Assembly: GCA_025922875.1 (NCBI GenBank)
Contig: JAICGZ010000004.1
Location: forward strand, 1-59,317
Length of the DNA: 59,317 nucleotides
Origin: Pyrinomonadaceae bacterium
GTDB lineage: Bacteria; Acidobacteriota; Blastocatellia; Pyrinomonadales; Pyrinomonadaceae
Reading direction: 5' to 3'
How positions within the stretch are numbered: position 1 is the first letter of the stretch; every line of letters starts with the position of its first letter. The notes below the pieces were generated by a model. It was not told where the DNA came from and ran no database searches. It was given only the letters and a program-made list of their open reading frames with translations. Positions 41,977-50,648 of this stretch are shown one piece after another. The translations under genes and the position numbers were made by a program.

Positions 41977-42046
41977 TCTTGTGAATCCTGAAAAATCGTG
42001 CAAATCCTGTTATCGGATTACAGGATTTTCAAGATTTGCAGGATTT
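41975..42046. repeat. intergenic palindrome, CAGGATTTGCA family
   Basis: AATCTTGTGAATCCTGAAAAATCGTGCAAATCCTGTTATCGGATTACAGGATTTTCAAGATTTGCAGGATT. Confidence 0.85.
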
Positions 42047-42572
42047 GGCCAGTGTAGCCATGAGGGAGTTCAATCGCAGTGGGACTGTGAATGCAGAACT
42101 CGGTCGCTGGTCCAAGAGTCATTTGACGACCCCACAATGCGACTCCCGGCTGCGAGGTGAGTGGTTGCAACGCAGCATAGAAGTCGCTGTAGGAAATACC
42201 GGCGGGTTTGCTTAACCAAACGGCAAATCTCGATCGGGCCAGATCCTCTTGGCCGGTCCGCAGCCGATACAAACCACCGACGCCGTCCGCCGCCTCTCGC
42301 GCCACTCTGTTATGTGGCTCTTCACACGCGCCTGAAACGGCTGCTTCGTTGAGCGGATCCATCGCAGCCGAGTCGTCGAGCAGGTACCACTCCTCGTACG
42401 CATCGCCTTGCGTGTTCAACCACCCGGCACCATGAATGCGAAAGACGGTGGAGTGATGAAAGCCGGGCGGTTTATTCGACGCGAGCGTTCGGTGAAAAGC
42501 GCTCAAGTGGTCGACGTACGTATCCTGATCGATGTTCGGCTGTGGCCAGTGCCAAAAGACATATGCGAGCAT
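42018..42572 (-). CDS. conserved-looking hypothetical protein, C-terminus encoded by repeat
   Basis: MLAYVFWHWPQPNIDQDTYVDHLSAFHRTL... with ...YTGQILQILKIL* ending in the palindrome. Confidence 0.7.
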   Translation of the reverse strand: MLAYVFWHWPQPNIDQDTYVDHLSAFHRTLASNKPPGFHHSTVFRIHGAGWLNTQGDAYEEWYLLDDSAAMDPLNEAAVSGACEEPHNRVAREAADGVGGLYRLRTGQEDLARSRFAVWLSKPAGISYSDFYAALQPLTSQPGVALWGRQMTLGPATEFCIHSPTAIELPHGYTGQILQILKIL

Positions 42573-43039
42573 CAGCTACTGGCCTGCATTTGTTTGATAT
42601 CCTGAAGCAGCATTTGCTCGTGACCTTCAGGATTCACTTTGAGATACGTTTTGCGCAACTTACCTTCGGGATCGATCACGAAGCTCGTGCGGTCCCAGTA
42701 CATCGTTCCCTTGTAATCACTCTGCCCGACACCCGCGGCCTTCAACAACTCATGATCGGGATCGGCAAGCAGATCGATAGTGAAGCCAAATTTGTTAGCG
42801 AAGTTCTTGTGTGAGTTGACGTCGTCCTCACTCACGCCGACGACTGCAATGTTCGCGTCGTCAAAGTCCTGCTTGCTTGCGGTGAATGATTTTCCCTGGA
42901 TTGTGCAGCCAGGTGTGTCGTCCTTTGGATAGACATAAACGACGAGCCACTTGCCCTTGAAGTCGTCAAGCGTCACGGTTTCGCCGTTCTGGTTCTTGAG
43001 TTTGAAATCTACAAAGCGTTGACCTTCTTGCAAAGCCAT
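42572..43039 (-). CDS. bcp: Bcp-type peroxiredoxin (thiol peroxidase)
   Basis: LVVYVYPKDDTPGCTIQGKSF, AVVGVSEDDVNSHKNFANKF. Confidence 0.94.
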   Translation of the reverse strand: MALQEGQRFVDFKLKNQNGETVTLDDFKGKWLVVYVYPKDDTPGCTIQGKSFTASKQDFDDANIAVVGVSEDDVNSHKNFANKFGFTIDLLADPDHELLKAAGVGQSDYKGTMYWDRTSFVIDPEGKLRKTYLKVNPEGHEQMLLQDIKQMQASS

Positions 43040-43092
43040 GTTTTCCCCCACTGCTTATCTGTGTATTTTGTGCCTTTTTGTGGCGCGGATTA

Positions 43093-44964
43093 TCACCATG
43101 CAACTGCGTAGCGACTGCGACGCGGGTCCGCACCCGCTGACGCTACACCATTCTTCGGATCGTAAAGGACCACCGTGGGTGCAGACAGCGTGCCCCATTC
43201 ACCCTGGACCTTTACCTTGTGTCCCTTCTGAGACAGCTCTTGAATTGTTTTCAGATTCACACGCGATTCGACGTTGAGTGATCCGGGCAGGAACTCATGA
43301 TCGTCGAATGAACTGACGTAATGTTGTGTGTCGAAGCGAGGTGCTTCCACCGCTTCCTGTGGATTCATTTCAAACTCGATCACGTTCAACAACACCTGAA
43401 GCAGCGCCTGATCCTGGTTGTCACCGCCGGGCGTGCTCAACACCATGTAAGGCTCGCCGCGCTTGAGCACAAGCGTGGGCGTCAACGTGATTCGCGGACG
43501 TTTGCCCGGCGCCACGACGTTCGGACTGTTTGGATCAGTTAGTGATGACTGTAATCGTTGGCCCATCAACACGCCGGTGTCGCCCGCTACTACTGCGGGT
43601 AGCCACGCACCGCTGGGAGTTGCACTGAACAGGTTGCCGTCTTTGTCGATGACGTTGACGCAGGTCGTGTCGTTAGCTCGCTCGATCTCAGGCAACGCGG
43701 AAGCACGGCCGATGGTCTGCACGGCACTGGCGAGAACAGCCTTCATGTTTAGCGGGTCGCCAGGTTGCTGTGCCAAAGACGCTTGCCGTTCATCGATCAA
43801 CGGACGCCGCAGGGCTGCGTAGTCTTTAGACAGCAGTTCCGCCATCGGAATCTTCACGAAATTAGGATCGCCGTAGTAGCGGTCGCGATCGGCCATGCCG
43901 AGTTTAAGTGCTTCTGTCAGCGTGTGAATGTAAGAGACCGAGTTATGGCCCATCTTCTTTAGATCGAAGCCCTCGAGCATGTTTAATGTCTGGAGCAGTG
44001 CCGGACCCTGGGTCCAGAACCCCGCCTTGTACACCTGATAGCCGCGATAATCAGTTTCGACCGGTTGGCCTACCTTTGCAGCGAAGCGTGCAAAGTCGCC
44101 GGCGGCGATCAGGCCGCCATTCGCTTGCATGTAGTCGCCTATGCGACGAGCGATCGGACCGCGATAAAAATAATCACGTGCCGCCATTAGTCCGGCGTGA
44201 CGACTATTGCGAGTACCCCTTGACGCGAGCCGTTCGGCGCGAACGATCTCGCGCAATGTTCGGGCGAGGTCAGCTTGCACAAAAATATCGCCTACTTTAG
44301 GTACTTCGCCGCCCGGCAGGAACACGCGTCTGGCGTCGGGCCATTGAGAGAAGATTGGAGATCTTGTCTTGATGTATTGCACTCGCAGTTCGTCGATCGG
44401 GAAGCCGTCCGCGAGTTGAATAGCGGGTTCCATCACTTCGGCGAGAGTTTTCGTTCCGAATTGATCGAGAGCAGTTACGCAGGCATCGAGCACCGCGGGT
44501 ACTGTTGCGGACAATGGGCCGGTTGAGGGAATCAGTCCGGTTTTCCTGGCGCCCGGCATCGTGGTCTGACCCGGAGACGTTAACGACGGTTGCTCTTCCG
44601 CCCTGTTGACGAAGAATTCACGGGTGGCTTTCATCGGCGCCTGGCCCATGCCCTCGATGACCACCACCTTCTGACCTTTCAACTTGATCAGGATCGGCAC
44701 TTCGCCGCCGAATGAGAAGTGAGAAAACTCGATTACCGATGCTGCAAGGATCGTCGCCACTCCGGCATCGACAGCGTTACCGCCTTGTTGCAGAATCCGT
44801 AGTCCGGCCTCGACTGACAAAGGCTGGCCGCCGGCAACGACCCCGCGTTTACCACGCACCACGGGGCGGAAAGTATCGGCGCGCGAGGTTGACGTTGGAA
44901 TGCCGGCAAAGATGAAGGACGCGACGAGGCAAAAGACGAATAGCGTTCGTTTGCTGAGTAGCAT
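43093..44964 (-). CDS. gamma-glutamyltransferase family protein
   Basis: VVAGGQPLSVEAGLRILQQGGNAVDAGVA, NDTTCVNVIDKDGNLFSATPSG, STPGGDNQDQALLQVLLNVIEFEMNPQEAVEAPRF. Confidence 0.95.
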   Translation of the reverse strand: MLLSKRTLFVFCLVASFIFAGIPTSTSRADTFRPVVRGKRGVVAGGQPLSVEAGLRILQQGGNAVDAGVATILAASVIEFSHFSFGGEVPILIKLKGQKVVVIEGMGQAPMKATREFFVNRAEEQPSLTSPGQTTMPGARKTGLIPSTGPLSATVPAVLDACVTALDQFGTKTLAEVMEPAIQLADGFPIDELRVQYIKTRSPIFSQWPDARRVFLPGGEVPKVGDIFVQADLARTLREIVRAERLASRGTRNSRHAGLMAARDYFYRGPIARRIGDYMQANGGLIAAGDFARFAAKVGQPVETDYRGYQVYKAGFWTQGPALLQTLNMLEGFDLKKMGHNSVSYIHTLTEALKLGMADRDRYYGDPNFVKIPMAELLSKDYAALRRPLIDERQASLAQQPGDPLNMKAVLASAVQTIGRASALPEIERANDTTCVNVIDKDGNLFSATPSGAWLPAVVAGDTGVLMGQRLQSSLTDPNSPNVVAPGKRPRITLTPTLVLKRGEPYMVLSTPGGDNQDQALLQVLLNVIEFEMNPQEAVEAPRFDTQHYVSSFDDHEFLPGSLNVESRVNLKTIQELSQKGHKVKVQGEWGTLSAPTVVLYDPKNGVASAGADPRRSRYAVAW

Positions 44965-45033
44965 CGGCGGAGGTACCTCTTTTCGATTTGAACTGGCGAA
45001 TTGTCGGCTTGTTTTTGGCGGCAGTCAACAAGG

Positions 45034-45216
45034 AAAACATTTTTCTCGCGCAAAGGCGCAAAGGGGCAAAGAAACCGTTTAGAAACGCGGCAGCGCTTTG
45101 CGCCTTTGCGCGAGCAAACTTCTGCGACCGGAAGATTCGAGTAGCTTTTGCCCGAAAACTCAAATCACGTTTGGAGACCTCTGTGCAAAACATTTTTCTC
45201 GCGCAAAGGCGCAAAG
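45034..45216. repeat. cluster of CTCGCGCAAAGGCGCAAAG elements (two direct, one inverted)
   Basis: Perfect 30-bp direct repeat AAAACATTTTTCTCGCGCAAAGGCGCAAAG at 45034-45063 and 45187-45216; inverted 19-mer at 45096-45114. Confidence 0.9.
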
Positions 45217-45281
45217 AAAACCCTTTACAGTTTTACGGGAAACTTCAACTACGAATGAGTTTTGCTGGTAAGATAAGTTAC

Positions 45282-45324
45282 AGACAAAAAGAGAGGGCGC
45301 TGACCTCCCCCAAGACCAGCGCCC
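45282..45324 (-). terminator. Rho-independent terminator, minus strand
   Basis: Minus strand GGGCGCTG...CAGCGCCC then TCTCTTTTTGTCT. Confidence 0.7.
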
Positions 45325-45354
45325 TTGCCTTTATCTCAGTTCTCCCATGGAGAA

Positions 45355-45486
45355 TTAACGACGGGGCAGATAGTAGCCGCGTATAGACCGGAGTAGGTTG
45401 CGCCTAGCTTGTAAAGTCTTTGCGAGGTTGTGACGAAAGTTTTTCAAATTCTCACTGACCACCGAACGATGCAGTTCGGAGATCAC
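45355..45486 (-). CDS. candidate small ORF (up to 43 aa)
   Basis: GTG-started VISELHRSVVSENLKNFRHNLAKTLQARRNLLRSIRGYYLPRR*, immediately upstream of the minus-strand terminator; below the ORF-track length cutoff. Confidence 0.4.
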   Translation of the reverse strand: MISELHRSVVSENLKNFRHNLAKTLQARRNLLRSIRGYYLPRR

Positions 45487-45503
45487 GAAATCGAGGGATC
45501 ATC

Positions 45504-47444
45504 TTGGCAAATTCACCAACAATAGCGCCGTATGGCTCATGGAAATCACCCATCACTTCGGACCTGATCGTCGAAGGGTCGGTGGGTCTTAGTCAGCCGA
45601 CGTTTGATGGCGACGACATTTATTGGCTTGAGTTGCGCCCAAAAGAGGGTGGGCGCAACGTGATTGTTAAAAGAAATGCGACAGGCGATTGTATCGATGT
45701 CACCCCAGCTGCATTCAACGCCCGCACGCGGGTGCACGAATATGGCGGCGGAGACTATTTAGTCAGCAACGGAATCGTTTACTTCTCAAACTTTTCCGAT
45801 CAGCGACTTTACCGGCAGGAAGGTTCGGGTACGCCTGAACCGCTCACGGGCACTGCGGACATGCGTTATGCCGATGGCCGCTTGGACCATGCACGGGGAC
45901 GTTTGATATGTGTCCGGGAAGATCACACTGGCGATGGCTCGGAGCCCGTAAATTCAATCGTAGCGGTTGACGTGCAACCTGGCGATGGCTTTGGTTCCGT
46001 GCTGGTCGAGGGTAATGACTTCTACTCATCACCAAGGCTCAGCCCTGACGGAACTCAATTAGCCTGGCTCACCTGGAACCATCCGAATATGCCCTGGGAT
46101 GGTTGCGAACTCTGGGTGGGAGAATTTGGGGAGGACGGCAAGTTAGCTTCGACGAGATGGGTAGCCGGCGGTGCCGCGGAGTCGATCTTTCAACCTGAAT
46201 GGTCACCTGACGGTGTGTTGTACTTCGCCTCCGACAGGAGTGGCTGGTGGAATTTGGAGCGGATTACTCCTGACGGCGGAATCGAACGTGTCACGCAATC
46301 AAAAGGTGAGTTAGGAATGCCACAGTGGGTGTTTGGCATGTCGTCTTACGCTTTTGCCTCAAACGATGTGGTGGTTTGTAGTCATATCGAACAAGGTGTT
46401 TCGACGCTCGCCACACTTGATTTGCAATCCGGCAAGTTAATATCCATCGATTGCCCCTACACGGATATTCAGTATGTGCGAGCAGCGAACGGGCAAACGG
46501 TATTTCGTGGCGGCTCGCCAACCGACGTGGCGTCGATCGTCAAATTCGATCTAAACCCAGGCCAGTTTGGGACGCTGCGTCGATCGAACGATCTCGAGAC
46601 GTATCCACAATACTTCTCAGTGCCGCGCGCGATTGAATTTCCGACCGAAGGCGGATTGACCGCACACGGATTTTTCTACCCGCCACAGAACCCTGACTAC
46701 CGCGCACCGGCTAATGAAAAGCCACCGCTGATCGTGAAGAGTCATGGTGGTCCAACGGCGGCAGCGTCGACCGCGCTGAGTCTGTCAGTTCAGTATTGGA
46801 CCAGCAGGGGATTCGCGGTGCTCGACGTCAATTACGGCGGCAGCACCGGATACGGCAGGCAGTATCGTGAAAGACTAAACAAGAAATGGGGCATAGTCGA
46901 TGTCGATGATTGCGTGAACGGCGCTCGTTATCTTGCCGAACGAGGGGAAGTGGATGGCGAAAGACTGATCATCACCGGCGGCAGTGCGGGCGGTTACACC
47001 ACGTTGTGTGCGCTAACGTTCCGCAACGCCTTCAAAGCAGGCGCGAGTCACTTCGGGATCAGTAATACTGAAGCAATGGCACGGGACACTCACAAGTATG
47101 AGTCGCAGTACCTGACCGGTTTACTTGGGCCATATCCTGAGCGAAAGGACATTTACTTCGATCGCTCGCCAATTAATTTTCCCGAGCGGCTATCGTGTCC
47201 CGTGATCTTTTTCCAGGGTCTGGAAGACAAGGTAGTCCCACCGAACCAGGCGGAGAAGATGGTGGAGGCGATCAGAGGCAAGGGAATTCCGGTTTCGTAC
47301 GTAGCGTTTCCGGGTGAGCAGCACGGATTCAGACAAGCGAAGAACATCAAACGAGCATTAGACGGCGAGCTCTATTTTTACTCACGAATCTTTGACTTCG
47401 AGCTCCCGGACTCGGTCGATCCGATCGAGATCGAGAACATCTGA
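45504..47444 (+). CDS. S9-family prolyl oligopeptidase-like peptidase (TTG start)
   Basis: Beta-propeller N-terminus; catalytic GGSAGGYTTL, VIFFQGLEDKVVPPNQAEKM, GEQHGFRQ. Confidence 0.95.
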   Translation: MANSPTIAPYGSWKSPITSDLIVEGSVGLSQPTFDGDDIYWLELRPKEGGRNVIVKRNATGDCIDVTPAAFNARTRVHEYGGGDYLVSNGIVYFSNFSDQRLYRQEGSGTPEPLTGTADMRYADGRLDHARGRLICVREDHTGDGSEPVNSIVAVDVQPGDGFGSVLVEGNDFYSSPRLSPDGTQLAWLTWNHPNMPWDGCELWVGEFGEDGKLASTRWVAGGAAESIFQPEWSPDGVLYFASDRSGWWNLERITPDGGIERVTQSKGELGMPQWVFGMSSYAFASNDVVVCSHIEQGVSTLATLDLQSGKLISIDCPYTDIQYVRAANGQTVFRGGSPTDVASIVKFDLNPGQFGTLRRSNDLETYPQYFSVPRAIEFPTEGGLTAHGFFYPPQNPDYRAPANEKPPLIVKSHGGPTAAASTALSLSVQYWTSRGFAVLDVNYGGSTGYGRQYRERLNKKWGIVDVDDCVNGARYLAERGEVDGERLIITGGSAGGYTTLCALTFRNAFKAGASHFGISNTEAMARDTHKYESQYLTGLLGPYPERKDIYFDRSPINFPERLSCPVIFFQGLEDKVVPPNQAEKMVEAIRGKGIPVSYVAFPGEQHGFRQAKNIKRALDGELYFYSRIFDFELPDSVDPIEIENI

Positions 47445-47445
47445 A

Positions 47446-47517
47446 GCCACAAAGAGGCACGAAAAGCATGAAAGAATTTGGTGAAAACCATTTGTGCTTT
47501 TTGTGCCTCTTTGTGGC
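47446..47517. repeat. intergenic palindrome, CCACAAAG family
   Basis: GCCACAAAGAGGCACGAAAAGCATGAAAG...CATTTGTGCTTTTTGTGCCTCTTTGTGGC. Confidence 0.9.
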
Positions 47518-47554
47518 CTAACCGGCTTTGCCCGAAAAGTCGTTATCCGAGCTC

Positions 47555-47652
47555 TTCTCTGTGCAACCTCAGTGTTCTCTGTGCCTCGGTGGTTAGTATT
47601 CTTAGTAAAAACAACCACAGAGCACACAGAGAGCACTGACTTTCACTGAGAA
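47555..47652. repeat. intergenic palindrome, CCACAGAG family
   Basis: TCTCTGTGCAACCTCAGTGTTCTCTGTGCCTCGGTGGTT...AACCACAGAGCACACAGAGAGCACTGACTTTCACTGAGA. Confidence 0.85.
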
Positions 47653-47692
47653 GAAGTCTACCAAGAGACTTTTCGGGGAAAGACGGCCTAAC

Positions 47693-50044
47693 CTATTGTA
47701 TTGGTGGGTCGGAGCTGGTCGCTGAGGCTCCGTTCCGATCGCCGCCGCGCAGGACGCGAGTGGTATCGATGAAGTATGACCTGCTGCCGGTTTTTCCATA
47801 CTCCAACGGAACCGCAGACACTTGAAACGTATCCGCGCTGACAGTCAGTTCAAATTTATAACCCGAATTCTCAACCATTTCCTTCGGAACCAGGTTGGCC
47901 GCAATTAACTGTTCGAGCGTTCCGTAACTGCCGTTACCTTTGTTCTTTTTGTACTGCTCCTGGGCGAGGGCGATTGAGTACATCACGCCCAGGGCCATTT
48001 GTTCATTGCGAATCTCTGGCGGTGGGTTGGCTGCGCCTGAGATTCCGACCACCGCCATCAGCACCAAATTCTTTGGAAGATGGATCTCATGCAGTGGTCC
48101 AAATCCTTCGTTGGAAAGCGAGTGGGTAATTGGTTGAGGCGTGGTGGTCAAACGCGTCAAGTAGCCCCGTGTTTGCTCGCTGATCAGCGTGCTCTCGCCC
48201 AAACTCTTGTAACTCTCCATCATCGCCGGAGAGATGTAAAGCTGGCCTTGCAACGGTCGCGGTATCCAGCGTGTGTAGCTTCTAAACTGAGTCTCGCTTG
48301 CAAGCGTATCGTGTTTTAAGTAGGAGTCGACGACGTGTCGAACGGTGGCGGGGTCTGGCGAAAGCACAAGAAAGTTTCCCACGAAAGCGTAAGAGAAGAG
48401 GTTGACGTAAGAAACTATTTCCGTGTCTTCTCGTCGCTCTGTTTGCGCGAACGAGTTCGCTCCTTTGAAGCCTAAGGCATCGACTAACTTTGGCATCAGG
48501 GCGCGCATGGCTTCGCGGTCTTTAAGGGAAATAGCGATTACGGGACCAGCGTTTGCCGGTGCTTGATTCGCCGAACTGTCTTTACTTTCGACCGCGATAG
48601 CCGTCCCTCTTGTCAGGCCGAATATACCGAAATCGTTAATGGGTAAGCGGAGCGCAATCTCTGAACCAAGCAACGGCAGAAGATCATCTTTGATTTTGAT
48701 CTTTAACTGCCTCTCGATTGCGGCAAAGGGCGACTCCAATTCTATTTCGTTCACGGGTCCCGTCCTGCTACCCATGACAACAAGCTCAGACCTCCGCTGC
48801 GGCTTTGTCATCGCCTCGTAAATTTGTGGGAGATCCAGTGACATCATTGCTAACAGTTCAGTGTCTGCCGGAAGGATGTTCGGCGACTCGGGTACCACTG
48901 GCGGACCGGGAACCAGCATTGGCAGAAAGGGAATAGCGCCGGATTTTTCCCCTGGTGGGTCCACAAACAGCGCGCGAAAATCGAAAGAGTCGTTTTCGAA
49001 GGACAAGGCCAGGCCCAGTCCGTCGGGCCACTCTGTCTTTCCACTGAAAAACGATCTACCGAGCGCTGATAGTGCGGTCGAGACGGGGTTGGGCGTTGGC
49101 GCTTCTTTCACCACCTCAGGAGATTGCGCGGCTTGGAGTTTCGCCATCTCTTCAGCTATCAGGGCGGCTTTTTCCTCGTTGGTCAATCCGGGCTCTGGCA
49201 CTTCTTCGACTTGCTTCGATTCTGCTCGAGCAGCTTTTAATCTCTCCTCCTCTTCCTTCCTTATCGTCTCGTAGCGTTTTTGCCGCTCTTCTTCTTCTCT
49301 TTGTATCGCTTTGAAATCGATGAACACGAAGAGCGGTTCGGAGTGGAAACGATTGCGGGCCGCGCGGAAGTTTTGGTCTTCAGCCAGAGGTTTACTTCCA
49401 GCCGCTTTGAGCTGCTTGAGCGTCATCGGTTTTGGCGTAAGCAGGATCAGCGACCCGGCTTGCTGAAAGTAGTAGCCCGGACGTTCCACCATGGTTGTCA
49501 CTGTGAGTTTATCGGGCGTGTTGAATATGTCGGGCATGACAGGCTTATCAGGTTGACCAGGCGTACTCCCGGGCGGTGGCGGCAGGATGGTTGGCAAAAC
49601 TTCGTTCAACGGCTTCGCAAATTTAGCTGCTTCCTCCGCCGAAGCGAACTCAATCGCAACTATCGCGTCGGGCAGATCTTTAACCCTGGGCCACATGGCG
49701 ACCAGCAAACGCGAGGACATCACTTCGTCCGCATGCGCGTTCAGCCACTTCACGATCGTCTTGAATTCTTTAGGTGGTCCAGCGAGTTTCAGGATGGGCT
49801 CGATCAGTTCATTTACCGCACTGGATTGAACCAGTTGGCCCACACCTCTTACTTCACCATAGATGGTATAAGAGTCCGCGGGGATCAACGTATCGAACGT
49901 CAGCGCCGGCGTGGGAGTAACGGCGGCCCTGGGTGGTGTCTTCGCAGGTGTTTGACGTTTTTGCTGAGCGGCGGTTGTAGCTGTCAGGAAAGTTGTGAGC
50001 AGTATCAACAATGCAGCCGCTGTCGGGCGCGTGAATACGTTCAT
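47693..50044 (-). CDS. secreted DUF3352-like protein with charged insert
   Basis: Signal peptide; DDLLPLLGSEIALRLP and FVGNFLVLSPDPATVRHVVDSY resemble the C-terminal half of the 27614-30289 product. Confidence 0.75.
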   Translation of the reverse strand: MNVFTRPTAAALLILLTTFLTATTAAQQKRQTPAKTPPRAAVTPTPALTFDTLIPADSYTIYGEVRGVGQLVQSSAVNELIEPILKLAGPPKEFKTIVKWLNAHADEVMSSRLLVAMWPRVKDLPDAIVAIEFASAEEAAKFAKPLNEVLPTILPPPPGSTPGQPDKPVMPDIFNTPDKLTVTTMVERPGYYFQQAGSLILLTPKPMTLKQLKAAGSKPLAEDQNFRAARNRFHSEPLFVFIDFKAIQREEEERQKRYETIRKEEEERLKAARAESKQVEEVPEPGLTNEEKAALIAEEMAKLQAAQSPEVVKEAPTPNPVSTALSALGRSFFSGKTEWPDGLGLALSFENDSFDFRALFVDPPGEKSGAIPFLPMLVPGPPVVPESPNILPADTELLAMMSLDLPQIYEAMTKPQRRSELVVMGSRTGPVNEIELESPFAAIERQLKIKIKDDLLPLLGSEIALRLPINDFGIFGLTRGTAIAVESKDSSANQAPANAGPVIAISLKDREAMRALMPKLVDALGFKGANSFAQTERREDTEIVSYVNLFSYAFVGNFLVLSPDPATVRHVVDSYLKHDTLASETQFRSYTRWIPRPLQGQLYISPAMMESYKSLGESTLISEQTRGYLTRLTTTPQPITHSLSNEGFGPLHEIHLPKNLVLMAVVGISGAANPPPEIRNEQMALGVMYSIALAQEQYKKNKGNGSYGTLEQLIAANLVPKEMVENSGYKFELTVSADTFQVSAVPLEYGKTGSRSYFIDTTRVLRGGDRNGASATSSDPPIQ

Positions 50045-50376
50045 TTTTCAATTACCTCTGGGTCAGGACCCATCAATAAGCAACTTGGTGGCTACGGGCC
50101 ACCTTACTATACCGCCGTTCTACGATTCTGTTCCAACTTTGTGTCGCAAACTCCAAACCTGCGCTGGACCTGCCCAAACGTCTTCCCCGTTAACTGGGCT
50201 TTGATGCGGGATACTTTCGGCATAAAAAAGTAATGTAGCTTGGGCCAACTTTGCCGGAAAAGACTGTTGCAAATTCCAGCATTGGCGGGTAGATTGATTT
50301 GGTTGCATACAAGGTAGAGGTGCTCTCCCGGCTTGGGGTGTACCCTGCCTCACATAAAGCGTGGGAGGAAGAAACT

Positions 50377-50562
50377 GTGCCGACCGGAACTTGCCCTGAA
50401 TGCGATGCTGATGTCCACGTTGATTTGGACACGGACAAGGGCGAAATTGTGTCTTGCGAAGAATGTGGAACGGACCTGGAAGTTGTTGGACTCGATCCCG
50501 TTGAGTTAGACATTGTAGAAGAAGAAAGCTACGACGAAGACGAGGACGAAGACGAATACTAA
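50377..50562 (+). CDS. LysW-like zinc-ribbon protein with non-canonical C-terminus
   Basis: TCPECDADVHVDLDTDKGEIVSCEECGTDLEVVGLDPVELDIVEEESYDEDEDEDEY; GTG at 50377 behind GGGAGGAAG. Confidence 0.8.
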   Translation: MPTGTCPECDADVHVDLDTDKGEIVSCEECGTDLEVVGLDPVELDIVEEESYDEDEDEDEY

Positions 50563-50564
50563 AA

Positions 50565-50648
50565 GATTGCCAATTCCCGATTGTCAATTTCCGATTGTGT
50601 TATTGCAGTCTAACAAATTGGCAATCGGCAATTGGAAATCCGCAATTT
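50565..50648. repeat. intergenic palindrome, GCCAATT/GATTG family
   Basis: GATTGCCAATTCCCGATTGTCAATTTCCGATTG...CAAATTGGCAATCGGCAATTGGAAATCCGCAATTT. Confidence 0.8.

Noticed and set aside
42572-43039. Bcp as an unusual 1-Cys peroxiredoxin
   Set aside because: The resolving Cys position is not conserved in many Bcp proteins, so this is within normal variation.
45034-45216. Possible CRISPR array
   Set aside because: Only two direct copies with one inverted copy between, no regular spacers and no cas genes in the window.
49280-50233. 317-aa plus-strand ORF
   Set aside because: Antisense to the DUF3352-like CDS; composition rich in R/C/H/Q with no recognisable motif, typical of a shadow ORF in high-GC DNA.
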